A DNA stretch of 64,000 nucleotides, taken from contig OX419337.1 in assembly GCA_948470475.1 (NCBI GenBank), positions 30,747,872-30,811,871 on the forward strand, given 5' to 3'. A model generated the notes under the pieces. It ran no database searches, was not told the origin of the DNA, and saw nothing but the letters and a program-made list of their open reading frames with translations. The position numbers and the translations under genes were made by a program. How positions within the stretch are numbered: the stretch's first letter is position 1; each line of letters begins with the position of its first letter. Shown here piece by piece: positions 56,430 through 64,000 of this stretch. Origin of the DNA: Galaxea fascicularis. Taxonomy: Eukaryota > Cnidaria > Anthozoa > Scleractinia > Euphylliidae.

Positions 56430-58640
56430 CAATTGCGTAAAGTAGTGGTATTGGTAATGGTAGTGGCAGTGGCTATGGCAGTGGTCGTGGCAGTGGTAGT
56501 GGTAGTGGTAGTGGTAGTGGTAGTGGCAGTGGTAGTGGTAGTGGTAGTGGCAGTGGTAGTGGTAGTGGTAGTGGTAGTGGTAGTGGCATTGGTAGTGGTA
56601 GTGGCAGTGGCAGTGGCAGTGGCAGTGGCAGTGGCAGTGGCAGTAGCAGTGGTAGTGGCAGTGGCAGTGACAGCGACAGTGGCAGTGGCAGTGGTAGTGG
56701 CAGTGGTAAAGGTAGTGGTGGTGGTAGTGGTGGTGGTAGTGGTAGTGGCAGTGGTAGTGGTAGTGGTAGTGGTAGTGGCAGTGGTAGTGGTAGTGGTAGT
56801 GGCAGTGGTAGTGGCAGTGGTAGTGGCAGTGGCAGTGGCAGTAGCAGTGGTAGTGGCAGTGGCAGTGACAGCGACAGTGGCAGTGGTAGTGGCAGTGGTA
56901 GTGGCAGTGGCAGTGACAGTGGCAGTGGCAGTGGTAGCGGCAGTGGCAGTGGCAGTGGCAGTGGTAGTGATAGTGATAGTGGTAGTGGCAGTGGTAGTGG
57001 TAGTGGCATTGGTAGTGGTAGTGGCAGTGGCGGTGGTAGTGGTCGTGGCAGTGGCAGTGGCAGTAGCAGTGGTAGTTGCAGTGACAGCGACAGTGGCAGT
57101 GGTAGTGGTAGTGGTAGTGGCAGTGGTAGTGGTAGTGGCAGTGGCGGTGGTAGTGGCAGTGGCAGTGGCAGTGACAGCGACAGTGGCAGTGGCAGTGTTA
57201 GTGGTAGTGGTAGTGGCAGTGGTAATGGCAGTGGTAGTGGCAGTGGTAGTGGTAGTGGCAGTGGTAGTGGTAGTGGTAGTGGCAGTGGTAGTGGTAGTGG
57301 TAGTGGTAGTGGTAGTGTTAGTGGTAGTGGTAGTGGTAGTGGTAGTGCCAGTGGCAATGGTAGTGGCAGTGGCAGTGGCAGTGGCAGTAGCAGTGGTAGT
57401 GGCAATGGCAGTGACAGCGACAGTGGCAGTGGTAGTGTTAGTGGTAGTGGTAGTGGTAGTGGCAGTGGCAGTGGTAGTGGCAGTGGTAGTGGTAGTGGTA
57501 GTGGTAGTGGCAGTGGCAGTGGCAGTGGCAGTGGCAGTGGCAGTGGCAGTGGTAGTGGCAGTGGCAGTGGTAGTGGCAATGGCAGTGACAGCGACAGTGG
57601 CAGTGGTAGTGTTAGTGGTAGTGATAGTGGCAGTGGCAGTGGCAGTGGTAGCGGTAGTGGTAGTGGCAGTGGCAGTGGCAGTGGCAGTGGCAGTAGCAGT
57701 GGTAGTGGCAGTGGCAATGACAGCGACAGTGGTAGTGGCAGTGGCAGTGACAGCGACAGTGGTAGTGGTAGTGGCAGTGGTAGTGGTAGTGGTAGTGGCA
57801 CTGGTAGTGGTAGTGGCAGTGGCAGTGGCAGTGGTAGCGGTAGTGGTAGTGGCAGTGGCAGTGGCAGTGGCAGTGGCAGTAGCAGTGGTAGTGGCAGTGG
57901 CAATGACAGCGACAGTGGTAGTGGCAGTGGCAGTGACAGCGACAGTGGTAGTGGTAGTGGCAGTGGTAGTGGTAGTGGTAGTGGCACTGGTAGTGGTAGT
58001 GGTAGTGGCACTGGTAGTGTTAGTGGTAGTGGCAGTGGTAGTGGCAGTGGCAGTGGCAGTGGCAGTAGCAGTGGTAGTGGCAGTGGCAATGACAGTTACA
58101 GTGGTAGTGGCAGTGGCAGTGACAGCGACAGTGGTAGTGGCAGTGGCAGTGGCAGTGACAGCGACAGTGGTAGTGGTAGTGGCAGTGGTAGTGGCAGTGG
58201 TATTGGCAGTAGCAGTGGTAGTGGTAGTGGCAGTGACAGCGACAGTGGTAGTGGCAGTGGCAGTGACAGCGACAGTGGTAGTGGCAGTGGCAGTGACAGC
58301 GACAGTGGTAGTGGTAGTGGCAGTGGTAGTGGCACTGGTATTGGCAGTAGCAGTGGTAGTGGTAGTGGCAGTGGCAGTGACAGCGACAGTGGTAGTGGTA
58401 GTGGTATTGGCAGTAGCAGTGGTAGTGGCAGTGGCAGTAGCAGTGGTAGTGGTAGCGACAGTGGCAGTGTTAGTGGCAGTGGTAGTGGCAGTGGCAGTAG
58501 TAGTGGCTGTGGCGGTACGGTGGCGGTGGCGGTGGTTGTGGTTGTGGTGGCGCTGGCGGTGGCAGTGGCAGTGGCAGTGGTAGTGGTAGTGGTAGTGGCG
58601 GTGGTGGTGGTGGCAGCGGTAGTCTAGTAGTCTAGTACTA
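56430..58640. repeat. (GGYAGT)n hexanucleotide satellite, 2.2 kb, inside MAM intron
   Basis: An almost pure array of GGTAGT and GGCAGT units. At some fifteen sites the unit changes to GGCAGTGACAGCGACAGT, forming a loose higher-order period. In two frames it lacks stops: one gives a Val/Ala repeat, another Ser-Gly with Asp-Ser interruptions (GSGSDSDSGSGS). The complement reads Pro-Leu. The flanking MAM exons (55743 and 58727) splice in phase across it, and the array has no start codon in the Ser-Gly frame, so I treat it as intronic. From about 58510 to 58620 the motif drifts to GGCGGTGGTGGTGG. Confidence 0.92.
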
Positions 58641-58726
58641 GTGGCAACATTATTTTCTACCTTTATCTAATCAGACGAATTTGCAAGTAAGAGTGAAGAA
58701 GCTGACTTCTTAATGTCATCTTTCAG

Positions 58727-58995
58727 AGTCGCAAACCTATATATACATCGAGTCTTCATACCCACGTGAAAAAGGCCACAAAGCTCGCCTTAAAAGCCGT
58801 GTCACTGTCCCTGTAAGAAATTGCTTCAGCTTCTGGTACCACATGCACGGAAAGACGACAGGGAGGCTGAATGTGTATTTACAAACGCTAAGTTTTAGCG
58901 ATCATGGAGAAAAGCTCATTTGGCGGCTTGGTGGGTCACGTGGTAACGAATGGAGGAAGGCAGAGATTCCTATTAAACAGGACTATGCGTACCAG
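58727..58995 (+). CDS. MAM domain, exon 2
   Basis: Acceptor CATCTTTCAG at 58726, donor TACCAG|GTACCT at 58996. Entry phase 1, exit phase 0. It reads SQTYIYIESSYPREKGHKAR, FSFWYHMHGKTTGRLNVYLQ, EKLIWRLGGSRGNEWRKAEI. Y.YIESS.PR..G.KARL.S and C.SFWYHM.G...G.LNVY........LW...G..G..W..A are MAM signatures. It joins 55850 in phase across the satellite. Confidence 0.9.
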
Positions 58996-59603
58996 GTACC
59001 TTGTCACACGTTTTTTTTCGTCCCTTGTTGTTTTTCGTTTTTCTCAGCTTCGCGGTCATTAGAATGTAACCATACAATATCTGTAGGTAAAATACGGAAC
59101 GCCACTAGGCATATTATTATAACGGGATGGCGAGACCTCCAGAAACCACAAGTCTTTTACGACAGAGGCGACGGAGGCCTTCTCACGAAATCTCATAGAC
59201 GAAGGAGGGTACTGTTGAAGTGTGTGGTTTAAGTGACCCGCACGTGCTGTTTATTCGCCCTGTTTTCTGGGCTTAACCTTTGAAGTTTCATAAATATAGG
59301 AGGTTCACCTGTTAGAAATGGGTTTCTCAGTTTGAAATCTTTAAACTATCACAATGAAATATGGGTGGTATGGTATTTGGTGCGTTGTCACTGTTTCGTC
59401 TGAATTCCATAAATTGGGACCATGAAAAACTGAAAATTGCGAGATTAGTTCAAAACCGCCGCCATCTTGCATTTCCCAGTTTAAAACCGGTGAAACGTTC
59501 CAACAGTGATCAGAACTGAAAGAAAAACGCTTTGATGGTATAGATGACAGGGTGAATAATCTGTTATTGAGCAGGACAGCCAAAATACTTTTCCCTCCTT
59601 TAG

Positions 59604-59721
59604 GTTATAATGGAAGGAGTAGTTGGTGGTTACCATGGCGACATTGCTATCAGTGACGCAGTCTTAAACGTAAATGACAGTTGTTCGTTTACTCCTCAGG
59701 AGGCTCAGTCCAATTCCATCG
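59604..59721 (+). CDS. MAM domain, exon 3
   Basis: Acceptor TCCTTTAG at 59603, donor ATCG|GTATGT at 59722. Entry phase 0, exit phase 1. It reads VIMEGVVGGYHGDIAISDAV, LNVNDSCSF. V.MEGV.G..(H)GDIAISD......C is the MAM ending, where the final strand contains the conserved GDIAID/ISD and Cys. An in-phase module boundary follows. Confidence 0.9.
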
Positions 59722-60850
59722 GTATGTCCTCTTCGTTACGGTCTTGTCAGATGAAATGCAGAAACTTGGTTAGAAAACGAAAAGAAAAGAGAAATCTCTT
59801 TAGACGCAAAATAAAAGAGGCAATGGTTGTTACCAAAACGAGAAGATTTCAGAACTTTTAGTGTGGGTGATCGTGCTTACCCGAAATGAATAACTGCTAT
59901 ACAGCGTTTTCACGACGTCACGGCAGGCATGTTGGTGTACCAAAACAAAGAAACAGCGGGTACCAAGCTAACCCTCTGGAAAAATACTTTCTTGTTTCAT
60001 TAAACCAACATGGCCGCTGGTCACGTTAGTGAATAGTGACCTGAAAGCTTAGTTTTACTCATAATTTTCAGGGCTCATCCCTGTTGGAGAGAATTTTTTC
60101 TCGAAGCAAAACGTCATAACTTCAAAACCAACCGATCACGGCACTTGTACTGCGACCATTATTGTTGCATGGTTGTGCCCATTTCCTAGTTGTAGGCGAG
60201 AGGCTGATTTAGCTCGTTCACTCCTTCGATTCCTGTTAAACATTTTTTGTATATCTGCTGACCAGTTCATAACGCTTTGCATATATTCCGCGTGTGAAAT
60301 GAAATAAAGAATGAATCGATCCTCGCCTGTGTCATAAACATTAAGTAAGATCTAACCATGAAATTACGATTATGAAAACGGCCAAATCAAAAAGAAATAT
60401 ATCAAGATACTACAAACCATTAACAGAAGAGGCACAAAAGAGGAGAAACTTGCTTTTGGTACTTTTCTTTGTGATAAACGACAGAGGTAGTTGGTTTGAA
60501 TAGGCCTGTTACACTTGAGCCAACAAAGACTTTAAATATAACGTAAGTGCACGGTTCTGTTTCGAGCTTTCAGTAACCAAGAAATCAAAACCATATGCCC
60601 GTACCCGCAAGTGGTTTACAATTCATTCCAAGATTTAGTGGCTCATAGCCATGCACTTTGATTTTATTCGGCTTTTTGGAAAAAGCAGAAGAGAGGAAAG
60701 GCGTGTGCCGTTTGTGGTGAATGGCATGCTTAATCTCTCTATGGCCTCTATTGTTTCAGACCTCAAAATTGCAGAGCGAAAACTCAACAAATTGAAACAA
60801 GGTTTTGGGCTGCTAATTTACTAAAGTTGTTGTTCTTTACTTTAATCAAG
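59722..60850. other. Intron sequence
   Basis: No exon recognised. A Lys/Arg-rich readthrough of the MAM exon ends at 59861. The rest is AT-rich with no clear repeat. Confidence 0.45.
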
Positions 60851-61087
60851 TGATGCAGTCGGGAATAATTGGCCACCTTGACAGCCACCTGCAGCAGTTT
60901 AATTTCTGGCTCTCAGAGGCGGCATTCTCCACCAATCGCTGGGTTGCTTGCTATCGCGCCACAGAACATGGCTGGAGCAGTAAAGCGTTTCACGACAGAT
61001 GTAAAGTAGAAGGTCCATCAATCATACTGGTTCGGAAGAACTCGTATATATTCGGGGGATTTTCGGACGTTAGTTGGAAGCCCGAAG
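60851..61087 (+). CDS. TLDc domain 2, N-terminal half only
   Basis: Donor CGAAG|GTACGT at 61088. The acceptor is taken as ATCAAG at 60850, which gives phase 1-1 and lines up with the first TLDc exon; the CAG at 60856-60858 is a less fitting alternative. It reads VMQSGIIGHLDSHLQQFNFW, RWVACYRATEHGWSSKAFHD, IILVRKNSYIFGGFSDVSW. This parallels 46508-46747 residue for residue. No partner exon for the second half was seen before the next domain at 61792, so either the second half is lost or this exon is used alone. Confidence 0.82.
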
Positions 61088-61183
61088 GTACGTCTGGGGT
61101 TAAATGTTCTTGGTGTGTTCAGATAGTGAAACAAAGACAATTGCAAGTGTTATCGTTGTTTTCTCTATATTATTGTAATTTCA

Positions 61184-61412
61184 TGGCTGGTGTGACACGC
61201 ATGTTTCGTCTCAGCCAAGAGACTCATCAGAGACCTTTCGGTGAAGTCAACATCGCGTTTGAAGTCCCGCTAGCATTTAGTTGGTGGCAATCTGGCCCTA
61301 TATCACATAAGGATTTCCAACTGCGTAACAAAACGTGCAAAGTTCAATGCATATTTTCATGGCTAGTCTGGCACGCATGTTTCGTCGCCAAGAGACTCAT
61401 CAGAGACCTTTC
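61184..61412. repeat. Two direct copies of a ~55-base unit
   Basis: The unit CACGCATGTTTCGTC..GCCAAGAGACTCATCAG, ending AGACCTTTCG, occurs at about 61195-61240 and 61372-61412, 175 bases apart, with a two-base difference. It lies in the intron after the second TLDc half. Confidence 0.75.
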
Positions 61413-61791
61413 GTCTTTGTGGTTGTTACCTTGGTAGTGTATTTGGCTTTCAATGGAGCTTTATTAGCCATTTGTAGTGTCATTTTGAAAAACAAGAACA
61501 GGGTACTGGTAAACGACACCCATGAATAGCTTAAAGTTATTCTGTACAAATCTTGAATTTATTTTTATTACCGGCATGTTGTATTTTAATGAAACGGACG
61601 AGAGGGACCAGTGTTTGTGTGTTAGCACAAATTGCGGAAAAAAAAACATTTTTAGGATTTAGCTCTTCCAGAACGAGACAATTAATGTTGAATTTTGTCT
61701 CCGCCAGATCAAAAAATGTCCACCGAATGAAGTAAAGTAGCTTTGACCTCTTGTCACGATGTTTTATTCTGTCTATTACACAAACGTTTAG

Positions 61792-62126
61792 GTTGCAAGC
61801 TTAGTCGAGCTCTGGGAATGCAAAATAGAGTTATCAGTGATGGACAGGTTACAGCTTCTTCAGAGTTACGGAACATCTATCATGCCAAGCGGGCAAGATT
61901 ACATACCACACACACTGACCGCCCCGGAGGAGGCTGGTTATCTCATAAAGACGACAAACACCAGTGGCTACAAATAGATCTGGGTGGTGTACTTAATGTA
62001 GTGACAGGAGTAGCAACTCAAGGAAGATATTTTTATCAGGGACGCGTTAAGACTTACAGACTGGCGTTCAGCGACGAAGAAGCAAATTTCCAATATTACC
62101 GCGAACAAGGGAAGACCGAGGCCAAG
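61792..62126 (+). CDS. F5/8C (discoidin) domain 3, exon 1
   Basis: Acceptor AACGTTTAG at 61791, donor GCCAAG|GTGAAA at 62127. Entry phase 1, exit phase 0. It reads GCKLSRALGMQNRVISDGQV, TASSELRNIYHAKRARLHTT, GGGWLSHKDDKHQWLQIDLG, GVATQGRYFYQGRVKTYRLA, FSDEEANFQYYREQ. C...LGM.....I.D.QITASS, HQWLQIDLG, VTGVATQGR and VKTYRLA.SDE...FQYYRE are near-consensus discoidin motifs. The closest match to a canonical F5/8C in the window. Confidence 0.93.
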
Positions 62127-62211
62127 GTGAAAGGCCTAGAATAGACCTGGCGGGAAGGAAATTTTGAAAGCTTTGAAACAAATAGAAACATTCTTTTTGT
62201 CTTCAGAGAGG

Positions 62212-62269
62212 CAGCGTGGCCGAGCGGTTAGGGCGCTGGACTTGCAAGCCTCTGGGTTTTCTTGTCCTG
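62212..62269 (+). mobile_element. tRNA-like SINE head, cut by a MITE
   Basis: GGCAGCGTGGCCGAGCGGTTAGGGCGC, then TGGACTTGCAAGCC resemble the D-arm and anticodon arm of a tRNA (Ser/Leu-type A box). The expected T arm is absent because the element at 62270 begins there. Confidence 0.6.
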
Positions 62270-62927
62270 GGGTCGTATTCACGAAATCCTCCCTAAGAGG
62301 TGTCTTGAGGAACACCTTAACAGAAAAATTACGACCATCTTAAGATATGTCCTAAGTGGTATTCACCAATGATGTCTTTTACCCATCATAAGACAGGGGT
62401 AATTTGGGCGTCTCCTAACTTCACTGATCTCGAGAAATTATTGTTTAGCAACCATGAGCCAATCAAATTTACTCCAGATCTCGTATATAAATAATTTAAA
62501 CTCCAAATTTGAATGATCGCATTTAGTTGCTCAATGGATATCAACAATGTCGCATGCATCCATTTTTAATGCATCGAGAACATGAAGGGTGACTCATTAA
62601 CCATACAACTGAAACTAGCTCTGAAGCAAAAAATCATAAGGCCACGCCAATTTCCAGTTCCGCAGGTACACGTTGTGAACGGTGTGGGGATTTGTCCAAG
62701 CTTCTTAATAAATTGATTCTACAACTCGAGACGATTTATTGGAACGGTCAAAGGATACGCGTTCACGCCGTAGAGTCTGCACGCAAAACAATGTTGCTTC
62801 CCCAATCCGACTTGAATTTAAGACGTCTTGAGAGCTTAGAAGGAATTTGACCTCCTAAATATAGGAAAAACAGAAGATCTTCGTGAACACCCCTGATCGC
62901 CTAAGGATGCCTTCGTGAAAACGGCCC
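62270..62927. mobile_element. MITE with GGG(T/C)CGT termini
   Basis: The left end GGGTCGTATTCACGAA and right end TTCGTGAAAACGGCCC (inverse GGGCCGTTTTCACGAA) are inverted repeats, flanked by the direct CTG at 62267-62269 and 62928-62930. GGGCC-type ends with a 3-bp duplication suggest a PIF/Harbinger-like MITE. The CTG target differs from the usual TWA. No transposase. Confidence 0.68.
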
Positions 62928-63298
62928 CTGTTTTATTTACATGAATACTTGTTTCAATTTTTCAAAAGACTAGCGAAGTGCACTTCCACTGTTTAATAGA
63001 ATTTACATTTTCAGCATTTTGTTTCACGGCATGTTTTGTACGGTATCCTGTTAAATCTTTTCAATAGAGTTTTCTCCAAGTGCGCAGAGGTACAGCCATG
63101 CAATGGGTGAGAATGGCAGTCAGAGACAGTCCCCCACTTCCCCTTACCAAAATATAACTTAGAACACGCCGGATATTACTTGTCATCATGTTGTAAACCT
63201 CGACGTAACGTTAACTGGCGTATGCTAGAGGTAACGTTGCGAAAATAGTTCGAGATGAAAAATCCGTCAATAACTTATAATGTAGCTTATCTTTTCAG

Positions 63299-63437
63299 AT
63301 ATTTACTGGAAATGTACACCAGGATACCGTTGTGTGTCACAACCTTTATCCGGCTATCAGAGCTCGTTTTATCCGATTTCGACCAGTAACTTGGTCTATT
63401 CATATTGCAATGAGAGTGGAGCTTTATGGCTTTCAAG
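63299..63437 (+). CDS. F5/8C domain 3, exon 2
   Basis: Acceptor TCTTTTCAG at 63298 and donor CAAG|GTATTT at 63438. Entry phase 0, exit phase 1. It reads IFTGNVHQDTVVCHNLYPAI, RARFIRFRPVTWSIHIAMRV, ELYGFQ. N.D...V..N.L.P.IRARFIRF.P..W..HIAMRVELYG is consensus. The usual final Cys is replaced (YGFQ), while a Cys appears in TVVCHNL, so the normal terminal disulfide is lost or moved. Exit phase 1 implies the gene continues beyond the window. Confidence 0.93.
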
Positions 63438-64000
63438 GTATTTAATATTCCGCTGTAGCAAACCTTCGCTGTTGGGATAAAATTCTTAGACAACTCAGTG
63501 GAGTTCGAAGGTCCTTAGAGACAGAGACGTGATTTTTGCAGTTTTACCGGAGAAGAACAGGACATAATTATCACCTTTTCGGCCTTTCAGTTTAGTGTCC
63601 CGCCTCTCACCGTTTTGGATTTCTTGACTCCCTGTAACCGTTCAGTAACGTAACCGGGTAGAAATTAACCATCACGCCCTTTTTCTTTTTGAGAACATCA
63701 GCAGCCATACCGGATGTCATGAATTCCAAATTTAGACGTGCAAGGGATTGAAAAAAAAGCGAAAAGAGTGATAATCAGATTCAGATAGTTTGGAATAGCA
63801 ACTTTAAATAGGTGACATGCTGGTTAAAACTAAATTACCTGGATGAGGCTGAAATTTATCTGGGGACAGATGTGAAATTTCCGACTGATCATGATAACAA
63901 TGAACGACTAATCTTTTTGTTAAGGGAGAAAACTCCCGCAGCATTCATTACTTTTTTATCTGCAACGTAATACCACCAAGCTATTTGCCTTATTTTCTGA
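63438..64000. other. Intron or 3' flank at the right edge
   Basis: No further exon recognised in the last 560 bases. Confidence 0.5.

Noticed and set aside
56433..58583. Open frame of over 700 codons (Val/Ala) and a 538-codon Pro/Leu frame on the complement
   Set aside because: Both are by-products of a hexanucleotide satellite that has no stops in these frames. The flanking MAM exons splice across it in phase.
61088..61437. Readthrough extension of TLDc exon 2
   Set aside because: A good donor lies at 61088, and the sequence after it contains the intronic tandem unit.
62212..62269. Possible tRNA-Ser/Leu gene
   Set aside because: The T arm and 3' acceptor half are missing.

Overview
This window looks like nuclear DNA of an anthozoan cnidarian, most likely a stony coral. 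The support is: short protein-coding exons bounded by GT/AG splice sites, introns packed with short foldback transposons and tRNA-derived SINE heads, a Roc-COR GTPase joined to a GT4 glycosyltransferase (a combination I associate with coral NLR/ROCO-like expansions), and an extracellular mosaic gene with fibrinogen, pentraxin, LamG, TLDc, discoidin and MAM domains. The species is inference; no database was searched. All exon limits come from reading splice sites and codon phase by eye.

Layout. 1-8.1 kb: no convincing gene. Much of 0.7-4.35 kb is an old copy of sequence that recurs at 34.9-40.5 kb. 8.1-13.4 kb, minus strand: three exons of a Roc-COR-GT4 gene, with a probable frameshift in the Roc-COR exon. 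15.0-15.6 kb, minus: a zinc-finger (ZAD-like) first exon broken by an in-frame stop. 16.4-29.5 kb, minus: exons whose phases mostly chain into one long gene of unknown function, with a KH-domain exon at its upstream end. Its last intron carries a transposon with long terminal inverted repeats that has a LINE nested inside; other introns hold a hAT-like remnant and several foldback elements. 30-41 kb: repeats, among them Tc1/mariner-type and foldback elements, LINE tails, a tyrosine-recombinase scrap, and duplication copy B.

41.7-63.4 kb, plus strand: a long series of exons encoding FReD, pentraxin, half a LamG, TLDc, two discoidin (F5/8C) domains, the other half of LamG, MAM, half a TLDc, and another F5/8C. 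The MAM domain is split by an intron containing a 2.2 kb (GGYAGT)n satellite. Every module boundary read here is phase 1, the signature of exon shuffling. I found neither its first exon nor its last; it probably runs past the right edge.

How it fits together. The minus-strand Roc-COR-GT4 gene looks like an intracellular signalling or innate-immune type protein. The plus-strand array looks like a secreted or cell-surface lectin/adhesion protein. Nothing in the sequence links the two functionally. The most unusual points are the LamG domain interrupted by complete TLDc and discoidin modules, TLDc domains in an extracellular architecture, the ancient duplication with an internal inversion that brackets both minus-strand genes, and the transposon with ~95-bp inverted repeats and a 10-bp target duplication.
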